In this document: positions 25,660-37,940 of the stretch, piece after piece
Layout: each line of letters opens with the position of its first letter
Position numbering within the stretch: position 1 is the stretch's first letter
Assembly: GCF_035083965.1 (NCBI RefSeq)
Contig: NC_089735.1
Span: 9,884,001 to 9,948,000 of the forward strand
Direction of reading: 5' to 3'
Origin: Branchiostoma lanceolatum
Taxonomy: Eukaryota > Chordata > Leptocardii > Amphioxiformes > Branchiostomatidae
Length of the DNA stretch: 64,000 nucleotides
Translations under genes and position numbers: made by a program
The notes under the pieces: generated by a model
Databases searched by the model: none
What the model saw: the letters and a program-made list of their open reading frames with translations, nothing else
Told to the model about the DNA's origin: nothing

Positions 25660-28505
25660 CTGTAAAATATTTAAGGAATGGAATGATTATGATGCTAGAA
25701 ACAAACCTTGTCGACTATACACACAATCAATATTTAAAAGAAAATGCCATCATCATATATCCTCATATGTACTAGAATAGTATTTACAGTATGTACAACG
25801 GGAGTAATGTACTATACGCAATTTTAACAAAACTATAGAACAGAGGAATTGATTGTAACTTACGATCATGAATCTGAAAAGAATTAACAATATTGTCCTG
25901 CCGTACCAGTATCTGCAGTAGCAGAGCAGACACAGCAGCAGAAGCAGACCGAGAAGCAGCAGGGCGGCCAGGGCGATCAGGAACGCCTCCCAGTTACTGA
26001 AGCCAGCGTAGTCACTCTTCACCTGGGCAGACTGCACGAACAGTGGAACGAAAATATATTTCAGTATCCAAATGGATAGTCATTAACATTAATCCGGCAG
26101 GTAACATAGATCCGCCACTTTGAAAAGCAGTGTGTTCGAGGGATATCTAGTGCAGCACCCCAGGCATGCACTGTTTAGATGTACAGGAGTGCTTTATACT
26201 GGGAGACGTTGGTTTGGAGATCTATTTGGACGTATCTCTTCAGGGTGGCGGAACTATGTACCCAGGTGGAATTATGTTAGTAGATGTTGTTTCTTGATCT
26301 CTTATAACTAAATCTCCTGTTTTATGTTTTTCAGTGGATGGGGGCTGTTTTATCCAAAAGAAGAAGATGGCACCCTCCATATGGTTTTCAAACAATGTTG
26401 TCATATTTTGTCATCTATTAATAATTTGCAACTCACAAATTCCAAAAAGAAGACTACAATTCATGTCAAATGCCAATAAGTGAATGTTATGATGATGTCA
26501 TAATGGTCAAAGTCATACCTATATATTCATGATCCCATACTATACACTCTATACACTCTTGTATCAGGTAGATTAGCCTTTTAGAGCTGTAGTCAAGTAC
26601 CAGCAGATGCCTTACTTTTAACCTTGTACAATTATTGTGCAATACAGTTATATATGATATTATATAAATGGTTGTGTAAAGAACTCACCCTAGCACCGAC
26701 TATCTGGCAGTCCGCCAGCAGGCGATCTCGGTCCACATTATCAATAACTCTATAAGATAAAGATATGGATTTTATTGACATGTATATATACGATTGACCA
26801 CAACAACACAATTTTCAATTACATCTGCATATCACGGCAAAAGTACAATTTAACAGGGCAGCTAAAGGTATACCTTTTTACATATTAATGGTTAAGCAGT
26901 AAAACAATAGACTGATGTAATTCGAGTCCGCAATTAAAATACTACAGATCATTCTGTTTCTATAGTATATTACTTACCTAAGTCCCTCAGCATCGGTAAG
27001 AACTAAATCTGTATTCTTGTCAATGAGATAGTAGAGCACCTGAGACCTGTTTTTCGAAAAGCCACATGTTAGTGCAATCATCAGTTCTCTAATTCCATTC
27101 ATCATTATGGTTAAAATCATTATCAAAGTATCATGTTTACTGAACTTGAAATTTTGACAATGACCAACCTTCACCGACATTGTGAAAAAAATCATCTGTC
27201 GAGACAATATCTACTTATTCATTTTGGTGTTATATCCGCATTGCGTGCAAGAATTTGCAATATGATCATTATTCGTAATACTACAATTGGTAAAACATAA
27301 TTTGATACATTTCTACTTAGCTCCATTGGTCTAGATAAGAGTGTTCATACGCACAAGATGACACCTTGATGATACCTTTTGCTTAGAAATGACCTCGTAC
27401 TCACACAATTATGGACTATTATGTTAATTGATGACTCAGAAAAGCAACGCCCTGTCTTCTTCTGAGGAAGATGGTTGTTAGACTGTATTTTTGATGCTAT
27501 GGGAATTAGGTACTCACTGTTGCCTGTTGATGTTTCCTTGGCTGTCCGTATTGTACTGCAGTCCCTCATAGATAACCCTGTAGCCTGTTTGGTCTTCAAG
27601 ACGCCTAAAACAAGTGATTGTTTTTACAAAGTTTAACTATAATAGCTTGTAGGTTGCTGGTTATTTCATACTCATCATTTAATATACATGGTGGACTTAT
27701 CATATTTGATCAGGAATCATGAACATAAGGTGGTAGTCTCTCGTTTTATGCCATTAAAACTAGCATCATAAGCAATACAATTCATAATTAAATAAGTATG
27801 TATGATCAAACAATAGTTTTCAACTTACTGTAAACATTCTTGTATGTTCGGCCGTACGCTCTCTGGTGGAGCATCCAAAACTGTACTTAGACCAAAGCGA
27901 TATGGTATGGTGTGTACCTATGGGGGAAAAGAGATTTTGTTTCTTTTGCTACTAATGCCTCCACACAAAAAAAGATATGTATTCTATGATACAACGGTGA
28001 AACAACGTCTGCATATATATCAAAGTCATATCTTCTGACATGTGATATTTGGAATTCAAAGCGTAGAGAATCTGCTTAAAGAATTGTACAATAATGGAGA
28101 TCTGAATGAAACAAACCAACCAAAAGATTTAACAGGAGATAGTTACCCTGACTTCAGTGTCGTCAAAACTGCCTCCCCCGTCCTCTGCCCTGACGTTGAC
28201 AGTAAAATATCCATTCTGGTAGTCATCATAGAGTTTGTTGGTGAGGATCTGGCCTGTCTGGGAGTCTACCAGAAACGCGTCATCTACCTAATGGTTTAGA
28301 AATACAAAAACAGAAGTGACATGAAATGTTAGATTCACATTTTTAATCTATCAATCATTTATATTTCATGTCTATTCTAATCCTTATATGTAATTTCAAA
28401 ACTTTTTTAATGCATTGTACTCTTGTGCTATGTATAACAAGGCATAATACAGCCCATGTCTGCTAGTCAGTTGTTTTAACAATAAACAATTTGATTGATT
28501 GATTA

Positions 28506-28563
<58 letters not shown>

Positions 28564-31500
28564 AAATGCACCATTCAGAGTGAAGCACGTCTTGACTTTA
28601 TTTCCTGCTAGTGCGATGCCAGTAAGTGTGTGAAAGCGTATAAACCAAAGGACACATAAACCCCATTCTTTGCATGAAATGACCAAAGAACAAGTTCTAA
28701 ACTATATCAAATTTGATACATCCGTCCCCTCCCCCACAAAATGTGCCATAGGAATATGAGCTAGGTATTATAATGTAAATATTTACTTACCTGTGAACTG
28801 GGAGAACCAGTTATGTCATCCCTGTTTGCTGTGAAGAGTATAGAGGTGATGCTGTAGGTGATGTCACTGTTAGTCCCATCGTCTCGATCCGTGGCCTACA
28901 TGTTCAGGAAAAATCTATATTTCTTATCATTATCATTATCATCGTTGTCGTCCTCGTTGTTATCATTATCATCGTCATCATTCTCATTACCAAAGGCTAT
29001 TATGACATATATACTACACTGCAGACACAACAAAGAATGTTTCTATGGTATGAAGCGTTAAAGTACATGTTTGACTGGGAATTTTGTACTTGATTTAAAT
29101 GACGCAAAAGATCTCACAATCACAAGAAGATTAGAAAATATAATCATACCTGAACGCGCGCCACAGGTGTGTTGAAGTTGGAGGACGCTGTCACACCTAG
29201 GGGTAACAATTATAGAATTTATCTCAAGAGGGTACGTTTGAATGAAACATTGAAATTGATATTGAACTTCAAGTTAACGCATGATTTCCTTTTAATTGGT
29301 TTCACCTGCGTAATAGACTTTCGTTGTGAATCGGGGAGCGTTGTCATTCTGGTCGTTTATGGTGATGAGTGCTTTGCTTAGGGTGTTGTCATTTGGATCA
29401 TATGCTGTAGGTCCAGTAGGGCAGGCCGTGTTCTGAAACGTAGATCAGCAATGTATCTTATGTCTTAAGAACATCTAACTTTCGAAATGTTAAGTGCCTA
29501 CTATCTAGGATATAACATTTTGGAGCATCATATATCTTAAGCGCTGTCCTCTATATCTAATCATAGTGATGTATTTGAACTTTTTAGTTACACAAGCAAA
29601 ACACAATTCCATATTTGACAATCTCAATGTAATAAAGTGATGCTGTGATACTATAAAAGAGCTTCAAGACAAATCACATTTATTACTATGTAGCAAAGCT
29701 TCGTGCAGATGTATCGTTCATAACCGTTAACTCTTTAATAAGTTGTCATTTCTTTTAGAAATATTCTGAACCGTCTATGCATCATCAAAATTAGAACTCC
29801 CACGAACCGACGGTAACTTCTGGATGACAAGGTCATACACAGCCTGCAGTTCCCGATCCAGCGGTAGGCGGTTCACTGTCACGACTCCGGTTGTTTTGTC
29901 TATGGCAAAGGTGCCGTTGGTATTGCCTCCTAAATGACAAATATCATGTAGGAAATTAAAAAGAATATCTTGATATCCGATTAGTAAACTTGAAGAAAAA
30001 TCCCAGAGTGCTATACGGGCTTAAATTATATATTAAGCAAACATTGCCGGTCTGTGAAAAAGAATATTAGGATGTTAACATTTTACATATCAAAAACAAA
30101 ATGCTGACAAGTTGTACGTACCCACAAGGCAGTAGAAGATACCGCTCTCACTGGGTCTCTTGGCGGTGCCCACGATGGTCCCAACTGGTGCGTTTTCCGT
30201 CACGTCAAGGTTGAAAACACGCCCCTCGGTTTCCTGAGCAATGAACAACACATAACGATTATCGATATCAGGTAAGTGATATCATCACTCATCCCTAAGA
30301 CTTGTAATCATATCAATACATACAAGCATATACCACAACAGATTAACAAGTAATTTCTCTCGTCAACTTAAACGCTAACTCTGTAACTTAAAAGTACGCA
30401 TCATCCGTTTTTAGCTGGCTTCGTCATGCGTGAAGAAGTCTTAGAGTTACCGGGGCGTCTTTAATGTTGACCCTTACGGTCACTGCGGAACGTCTTGAAG
30501 ATCCTCCGCCAGTGAGATGTTCCGCGGCTTGGACCTGGTAAGAAAATTATAAAGTTATATGCTGTAAAAAGATATTTGCGCTGTTGTTCAATTGGCGACA
30601 ATCATTGCCTTTTCTAAAATAAAGTGCTAATTTGGGTTTCCGTGTTATTCTAAGTGGGGGTGTTAACAAAATCTAAACTTAACAAGTCTTACCCTGATGG
30701 GGATTTGATGACTTGGGGCAGTTGTTTCAAAATCCACCATAGACGGGTCCATGACCAGAATGTTGACAATGGCTTGTCCTCCCACAACATTCTTTGGCTC
30801 GATGTCAAAAATGTTGTTCGGGTCATCTAGGAGCGTCAGGTTGAAAAGGTTGTTGGGGGTCTGTATAGAAAATGTAAAGTTGTGGTCAATTCTAGTATCA
30901 TTCTTGTAACTTTAATAATGTGAAACGGAAATGCGCTTTATATTCTACAATAGCATAGCATGTCTATGACAAAGGATGCAAAAAACAGATGCTCTACTGC
31001 AGTATAATAGAAAGCCGCCTTGAGCCTTGTATTTCCAAGACCTACCTACACACAAAATATAAATTGTAATATCATTCCATCCAGACAGATATGCGAAAAT
31101 ACAAATAGACACACAGACAGGCACACTCCAAACAATATCTCCGTTTTTATAGAGGTAGCTGCAATACGTCAAGTAGAATTGAGAATTATCATCATATTCT
31201 AAGAAAGGTGAGTTTAAAACTTACCGCATCCCTATCCGATACGGTCAGCCTCAGACGCGGCAATGGTGTGTACACCTCCGGGTGCTCAGTGATCTCCACA
31301 ATCCTCTCGGTAACTTCGTTATCGTAGTTTTGATCGTAGAACCTCGGCAGGTTGTCGTTAGCGTCTATGACGAGAACGGCCACGTTCACCTCCGAGAATT
31401 GCAGCGGGTTCGTGTCGGTACGGTCAGTCCTTACTTCGATGGCCTGTATGAATATTAACAAAACGTATCATTGTCTAACAGCATCAACTTACTTCAAACT

Positions 31501-34500
31501 GTAAACAATGAAGGCAATCTTAAAAAAACACTACGTTATAGTTTATTAAAGAAGGCTGTTGCATTTGAAGTAATATCTCTATCAAACGGACAGCCCCCGT
31601 ACTGTAGAGCAGCAATAGATGCTAATAATAATGTAGTGAGTATCTGTCTTCCGGTAAATATAGATATGCAATAAGACATATCATATTCAGAAAAAACGGC
31701 TTTCCAATAGTTTTCTTAACATATTAGCTTAAGGAATGATTTGCAATATCATCTTTCATTTAATATACGACGCAGGTAACCAAGGTACACAGGGTCAGGG
31801 GCACATAATACTTACCCGGACTCGTAGAAGAAAGAGCCCAGGAGATTCAACTCGGAAGATATTCTCTGCCTCCCTGTCGAGATCCTTCCTCAGCGTTATC
31901 CTCCCTGTGTCAGACTGGATGGTGAAATAGTTGAACGGATCTGCAACGTACAGCATCATTTTGATGACTACTCCTCCATTTTTCTTACCTCTTTCTCTTA
32001 CGATCTATCTATTTTAAGTCAGACCTAAGACCTTTCAGTCTCCAACATGTCCATGATACAATAAATATCTACAGATATACAGATATATAAATTTTGCTAA
32101 GACTTGAGTGCTGTTTTTTCTTCTTTAATAAGGCCAGTCAGGTATTCATTGTCTTAGTATTTCAGTTCAATGTGATACTATATACTAATAAGATATAGTG
32201 ACATACCTCCATTTACAAGCTCGTAACGAATTCCGTTTTCCCTTGACCGATCTCCATCGACGGCTTCAACGGTGAAAACAATGGCACCCTGACATGAGAG
32301 GGAAAACAAAAGTATCATGGATATTAATTTCTATTTTTGCAAGTATTGTATTAGCATGCGATACCCTATAGCATCTACTACCCCCCTTTCTCTCTATCTC
32401 TAAGGCAGCGTTAGTTCTTTAACTTGCCTGTAGACTTCCCGGTGTTCCCTCGGTGATGGAGACCTCGTAGGGTTCATTGAGCCAGACGGGAGCCCTGTTC
32501 TGTTCGTCTGTGATTTGCACAAACACGTCCACAGAAGTCGCTAGGGGCTGACTACCGCCATCCTGAAAATATCAGAATTCTGATTTTACAGTTCGGCTAA
32601 GATTTCACCTCTGAGTCAGTGATATCACTACTCTGTATGCTTTACCTAGTGCATTAAATGTCAATATGATGTGTATTCTATACAGTTTAAATTGTGCAAA
32701 GAATCTATTGCTATAGCCTATAAGCCCATTCGTACGTCTCGGTGGCCCTCACTTTTGACACTTGACATGCGTACTCTAATCTACTAATGGGCTTGTTAGT
32801 CTGGGAAAGCTGTTTGATTATGGTCATTATATCTAATGTATGTTAAGTGTTAACAGAACAACTTTAGAATAGACTCGTCTTACCCAAGTAAAGTATTGTA
32901 TCTTAAAGAAAAGTCATTAGACATTAGACATTAATTTGCAATAACACTGCATACAAATGCTTTGAATGATACATCGGATTCCATATTCCTAAATCTATAA
33001 CGAGCATCGTTACTCTAAGAAAAAAAACTCGATCGAAAGCAGTTTAAAACTTAGATAATGTTTCTTACCACCGCCCGGACGGTAACTGCGTACGCTGTCT
33101 GTTGTTCCGACTCGATAGCAGTCCTGTCCAGCAGCCTCAGGATACCGTCAACCTGGCCGATCTCAAACGAGTCGGTATGCTGAAAATAAAAGAAACGACA
33201 CAACAAAACAAAACAAAATTACAAGGAGGAACTGACTGATATGTGTCGATCAAAACTTTCTAATAGATGAATCATTCAAACAACTGTTGATAAGTGTAAA
33301 TATCAGTTAGCTAAAAGACATTGATGAAGTCTTTTCTTTTGTTCAATCGTGTTTTTTTTTAATGGAATTACAAATTGTTCTGTGAATGTTGCATAGCGCG
33401 AAAGTTTAAAGCTCCGATCGTACATACCGAAGTCAGTTGATAGTTGACGGCGCCATTTTGTCCGCTGTCTATGTCAGTCGCTCTCACGGTGATGATGGAG
33501 GTACCTATATCTGCATTCTAATAAATATATTTGAAAATACATATAATCAATACTTGTATGATCAATCAAAATACCTTTGGATCAATTGTTTCATTACCAC
33601 TGTAGAGAAACATTTTTGGTGTGATGACTTCGCTGTTTTGTAATATTGCAGAGTGGCAAAATGTAACAGGCGGAAGTGGTGTAATAAATATAAAGGATGC
33701 TTGTTTGAAAATTTTGTGAAGCAAATAAAAATATATAAATTTCAAACCCCAATCTATCTTTGCAAATCCAATGATGAGGGAAGTCTTACCTCGGACAGTG
33801 TAGCTTCATATGGCGTGCCTTGGAACTGAGGCGAGTTGTCGTTGTAGTCAATGACATTGATGAGAATATCAGAGTGCGTGATCTGTAAGTCAGAGATAGC
33901 ATAACATCTTTTTTTAACATATAGATATCTAGCTTTGGATATTTTTTTGCAATTTAGATAAAAATAGTCGATAAACGCAACTATTCAAGAGAAATGAGAG
34001 AGTCTGTAAAATTTAATACCGTGTGTCCGCCGAGGCCATCTGTTATTGAGACGTCAAACCTGACTACTGGGTTTGTCTGGACAAAAAAGACAAAAGACAT
34101 GAAAAAACATTTATGTGTAGCCAGTATACCTACTTAAAATCACCATGTACTAATGGATAAGATACAGAGATTGCTTCCAGACGTTTTGAGTGACATCCGT
34201 CATTCTTATTCATTATATCTAAGACCATTTTACTCTAGTGCCACTGAAGAAGGATGATGTGCGTAAACGTCTGAAGATAATCTTTGCATCAAATCATGCA
34301 GAGATTTTTCTTTGATTTTCTTCCTGGATATCTAATATTCATCATTTTCAAAGGAACATTGTTGTGATAAAGCTAAAACAATCGCCAGTTAGGAGATCAT
34401 ATAAGATAAACAAAAGCAGTAATTCAATTGAACTCATCTAGACTACAGTTCGACCATCTAGCATACATAGTGACAGAATCTTTTAGTCTTCCAGGGGATG

Positions 34501-35850
34501 TCCGTGGTTAGACTTAGACAAGAGCATATAGTATATACTCCGCCGTGAAAAACACGGAAATTAGTAAACACCAAAAAAACTATCTGAAAGAAATGATTGG
34601 AATGTAAAGCAAAATAAATCTGCTAAGATTGTACAGTAATATGTTTTTGACAAGTACAAGTTTGAGCAATCTGCGTACAAATTGGTGTTAAGATTTGTTA
34701 TATGTGTTATCTTCCAGGGCTTAACAATAAGTCGATTAAGATAGTAACCGACCTCACGGTCCAGTATCTTCGCTACTTCTAAGTCCCCCAGAGTCTCCCC
34801 CTGCGCGTTGACTCCGGCTGGGGAGATACGGAAGGTGTCCCCGCTGATGGAAAAGTCCAGGGCATTCCCGTCAGGATCATACGCACGAATCTGGAAAATG
34901 GACTCACCTATAACAAACAAACAAACAAACAATAAAACAACAACAAGTGAACAAGATGAAAGTATCCGTGTAGAATATTAATGCGACGTGTAGAATATAC
35001 AGACTCGTGCGTGTACCACATACCAGAAAACGTACTACTGACTAGAAAATATGATTGTACTTACAGCTATAAATTATGGATCTTTGCAACAAACACAATT
35101 TGGATGTTTGAGTGTTAGGAGACTACAACTTTCATACAGGACTCAAATATTATACATATGTCTGCAGATGGTGCCAGCGTCTTTAAGCTGGGCATGCATA
35201 GAATCGCATTAGATTGAATTGACTTGAACGACACCATAACAAACAGCCAATTATTAAGTTACAAACACACAGAAATATGCAACGTTTGAAAAATATGAAA
35301 AAAGTAAGGCCCCGAGTTTAAAAGTAAAATGCATTATAATCACATGTTGTCAATAGATATTTCCTTACCAACAGGTGTGTTCTCGGAAACTAGCATGTTG
35401 TTCAGGTCACCTATGTTGCGAAACTCTGGTGCAGTAGCAGCCACTGCGATATAAATAAATCACGTATAACAACTGGTATTGCCGATGAAAAATTAGCCAC
35501 TTCAATGTATGCAGTAGTTATATTAGACAATTCAAAACGATACAGAAAATGGTCTCTTCAAATGTGGAAAAAGGAGATTTTTTAAATGATTTCAAAGCGT
35601 AGGTGCAGTAACAACCACTGTGGTATAGATAAATGACATATAACATACGGTATTGCCGATAAAAAGTTGACCCTTAAATGTATGTAGTAATTCTATCAAG
35701 CTGTTCAAAACGATACAGATTATGGTTATCTTCAAATGTGTAAAAAAGGAGATTTAGAAAATGATCTCGAAGTGTATTGTTATGCTTCTGATACATACTT
35801 GTGGTGCCTATGCCGGCCAGTAGGAGAAGAATGCATTTTCCCTCTAACAT
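20764..35850 (-). CDS. Gene B: six-repeat CDHR2-like transmembrane cadherin (30 coding exons, 1010 aa)
   Basis: Thirty coding exons sum to 3033 nt in one uninterrupted frame. The start is the ATG at 35848-35850 (MLEGKCILLLLAGIGTT signal peptide) and the stop is TGA at 20764-20766. Approximate domains: EC1 22-131, EC2 132-238, EC3 239-360, EC4 361-485, EC5 486-595, EC6 596-700, membrane-adjacent 701-802, helix 819-841, tail 842-1010. Every intron phase equals that of gene A and most exon lengths match, so the two are tandem duplicates. Two introns appear to use GC donors (after exons 8 and 28). The tail ends NSRL, a class I PDZ ligand. The likely role is cell-surface adhesion anchored to a PDZ scaffold. 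CDHR2 kinship is by motif memory; a search could favour another non-classical cadherin. Confidence 0.9.
21180..21256. repeat. Hairpin in the last gene B intron
   Basis: TAATGGTTGCTGG and AAGACCGTATCCAAC are mirrored by GTTGGATATGGTCTTC and CCAGCAACCATTA around a 17-nt loop. A small fold-back element. Confidence 0.65.
21495..21630. mobile_element. Hairpin MITE family 1, copy 1
   Basis: It opens CTCCAAGCAGAGGTTGG and closes with an inverted copy (AATCTTCTCC...AGTGCTTGG), with about 40-bp inverted ends. It sits immediately downstream of gene B exon 29 in transcript direction. A second copy opens with the same bases at 50.54 kb. Confidence 0.65.
23077..23217. repeat. GC-rich palindrome in a gene B intron
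   Basis: The arms are about 65 bp. The left has AATACAACACG...ATCACCC and GGGTCGGATCGCC. The right has GGCGATCCGACCC and GGGTGAT...CGTGTTGTATT. It is far more GC-rich than its surroundings and lies between exons 28 and 27. The preceding 280 bp may belong to the same insertion, because they hold another inverted pair (GTGTGATAACT and AGTGTTATCACAC). Confidence 0.7.
24540..25130. repeat. Tandem repeat of about 130 bp (four to five diverged units)
   Basis: Each unit starts near ATGCTAATGAGGACCTCATTT (starts about 24545, 24668, 24800, 24938 and 25066) and continues GCATAATTTATGCAG, CTTCATATTTCC and ATGTCATA. Copies are 70-85% alike by eye. It lies in the intron between gene B exons 26 and 25. 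Related sequence recurs at 60.75-61.06 kb and 63.2-63.45 kb. Confidence 0.7.
25907..27917 (-). CDS. Gene B coding exons 20-24: membrane-adjacent domain and transmembrane helix
   Basis: Exons: 27829-27917, 27518-27604, 26978-27046, 26689-26749, 25907-26031. The membrane-adjacent domain reads IQECLQRLEDQTGYRVIY, then SQVLYYLIDKNTDLVL. The transmembrane exon begins SAQVKSDYAGFSNWEAF and ends CLLCYCRYW. The phase-0 intron just upstream of it is the point at which gene C departs from this architecture. Confidence 0.88.
26110..26300 (+). mobile_element. Dispersed non-coding repeat, copy 1 (gene B intron)
   Basis: Landmarks are AGCAGTGTGTTCGAG, TTGGTTTGGAGATCTATTTGGACG and GGTGGCGGAACTATG. They match the reverse complement of 45.89-46.09 kb over about 190 bp, with an internal gap. 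I recognise no terminal repeats or coding sequence, so it is an unclassified non-autonomous element. Confidence 0.65.
28147..30233 (-). CDS. Gene B coding exons 14-19: EC5 and EC6
   Basis: Exons: 30122-30233, 29808-29929, 29306-29432, 29150-29196, 28791-28895, 28147-28287. EC5 begins FNLDVTENAPVGTIVG and has LPLDRELQAVYDLVI. Its linker to EC6 is canonical (NDQNDNAPRF). EC6 has ATDRDDGTNSDITYSITS and RAEDGGGSFDDTEVR. Exons 15+16 total 249 nt and exons 18+19 total 246 nt, the exact lengths of single exons in gene C. Confidence 0.88.
28490..28563. repeat. (GATT)n microsatellite
   Basis: About 16 almost perfect TTGA/GATT units in a gene B intron. Confidence 0.9.
28920..28990. repeat. ATC/ATT-rich trinucleotide microsatellite
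   Basis: Degenerate CATTAT/CATCGT units start 25 bp upstream (transcript sense) of gene B exon 18. Confidence 0.75.
30451..32288 (-). CDS. Gene B coding exons 9-13: EC3 and EC4
   Basis: Exons: 32207-32288, 31816-31940, 31225-31443, 30693-30860, 30451-30534. EC3 holds AVDGDRSRENGIRYELV and LDREAENIF, and ends in IDANDNLPRF. EC4 holds TVSDRDA, NNIFDIEPKNVVGGQAIV and DPSMVDFET. It ends VRVNIKDAP without an NDN motif, as in genes A and C. Confidence 0.88.
32428..35850 (-). CDS. Gene B coding exons 1-8: signal peptide, EC1, EC2 and start of EC3
   Basis: Exons: 35799-35850, 35369-35443, 34753-34907, 34020-34076, 33790-33882, 33428-33517, 33069-33179, 32428-32562. The transcript probably enters exon 1 at 35870, just after an acceptor AG. 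EC1 has ENTPVGESIFQIRAYDPDG and LDRE. The EC1-EC2 linker is canonical (DYNDNSPQF). The EC2-EC3 linker is degenerate (TDEQNRAPVW). Exon 8 ends SLQ followed by GCAAGT, a GC donor. Taking the next GT would break the alignment with gene A. Confidence 0.88.
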
Positions 35851-35870
35851 GGCCGCAGCTATAACCTAAC

Positions 35871-37839
35871 CTGTTGACAGAGAGTGTTCAATAAATGTAA
35901 TGAGAGATAATGTTATCTATTCACACGTCTATAGATATACAATCTGAAATGTATTGATAATGATGTGTAAACGTTTACTATGTCCCTATTTACGCATATA
36001 CACATTTAATAATGTCTAAGAATGTGCCATCATGTTTTATTTTATTTAATGTGAAATATGAGCGACGTCACAGTTCATTGTATGTTGAAGGGTGTGGTTT
36101 AATACCCACTTATCAGCAACATGGCCGTCCTCTTTATAAATAATGAATTAGCACCACCTTCAATACAAACGTAGACTATACTATTTGTTTTGGTTTAACT
36201 AGTTTGTCTTTTTCTTGACGTGACTGCATTTTCAAGTTGTTAATGATCTTTTATTGCATGGGTATATATTTCAACGATGTTTCAGAAGAAAGGTTCGCAG
36301 GCAATGGGGAGGGGGGTACTGACAAATATTCCACAGGAAAGCTAGTATTAAGATCAGTGCAAAGTCATTAAAATGCAAAAATATGTTTTCTTATAGAATA
36401 CTCATTGACTCAATTAACTTTTTTCATGTATTGAATGCACAATAGCAGTGAACCACCATTGAAATAATATAGTACGCGTGGTATTTGTCCATAGATATTA
36501 CACTAACTTTAAACTGTATCACTCAAAATAGCAGTCTACCTACGGGAAATATGTAGTGGATTTTAAAAATCCCTGTGGTTGATCTTAAGAAACATATTCA
36601 GTATTGTGGACCACTATACTTCCAAAAGAAGTCTGTTCATAATATATTCTACTCTATTCACACTCTTGTCAAAGCTCCAAGGGGAGCGCTTGATTTACAC
36701 GTCGAGCCCAGCGGGGATTTAATTTAGTCTCTTTTGTCATCATTACTATAGAAGAAAGGCTCTACGTAGAACAGCATGAAACGCATTTGTTATGAAAAGA
36801 TATCATCACACCATGACGTACTCAAACAATATGGTACCATTTCTAAGATATCCGTAACATTGACAAAACTCGGGCGACTGCTAAAAAGAAGACCCCCTCA
36901 GTCGTAAGGAAATAGTCAAGAGACGTGACAAGACTGAGTTATAGACATTTTGTCTTCACATTTTCTTGCGGTCAGGTCAGAGTGTCATCGTGTTTTCACA
37001 AGTCGGCCTCTTTGCCTTTCGACACGCAGATAAACACAGTTTTGTCAGGAATAATGTCAAAGACCGAGGCTTAGCAAAGATTAGGTCTAAAGAGGCACAG
37101 TCGTAGAGGTTTAGAATATGGTGTAGGGGTACCGTTAGCTGCGAAGACACGGTCTTCTACAATATTCACAGGCCATTTAAGTTTTCATAATCTCAAGGCT
37201 TTTCGATTATTTTTAGATATTTGGAAATCTGCAAATATCAACATATTACATCTATGATATAACATGGCCCCTGCATGTTTGATACTTGGATGTATATTTC
37301 AATGTCTAACTATTCTATCTGATATGAGTTGAACTGAATTTTCAAAAAGGATATTTTGCATTATTTGTCGTTACGTTTTCTGAATCTAAGAATATTCTGA
37401 TATCAATGTGAAAAGTAAAGATGATAGTAACATTTCGGTTTAAAAATGCAATATCATACGTCCATTAAGTTCAGGAATTTCAGAGAGGAATACCGCTAGA
37501 TAATCTTTAACAAGCAGATTGACTGAATGCAATTCAACTTCTTTATTATCTCGTCTCCTACTTATTTCACAAATAATCGTGATAGAAACATATTTCTAAA
37601 TGTTTAATGTTAGAAGGAACTCAACTGCAACACACTCGTTGTGTTTGAAGACGCAAACACTGTGTACACAATGACCCAAAGAACCTTCTACACGGTAAAT
37701 ATGTATCACCGACATCTTCTCTGTGCAAATCTCACGCCCCCATACAAACCCACTAGGCCAAAAAGTACATAATGGTGATCTGTTGTCTCAACAGCGTAAG
37801 AGACTTAACATAAACCTAGAGATTCTTGAGTAAACTTAC
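35871..37839. other. Gene B first intron, no coding sequence seen
   Basis: AT-rich intron between the conserved leader exon and the ATG exon. I see no frame, repeat unit or element that I can support. Confidence 0.5.
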
Positions 37840-37940
37840 CTGGTGGGTGAAGTTAAGAAGGAGGCGACGCTTCAGCCGTCTTCTACAAAGCTGGTGGAAT
37901 GGCACAGTGGTTTCTCACCACACCCTAAAGGCGGCCTCCA
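37840..37940 (-). other. Gene B non-coding first exon (5' UTR)
   Basis: A GTAAG donor on the minus strand precedes the stretch that aligns with the gene A leader (shared GGAATGGCAC-like bases and TCTCACCACACCC on the plus strand). It should splice to the acceptor at 35870. The 5' end is approximate. Confidence 0.55.
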
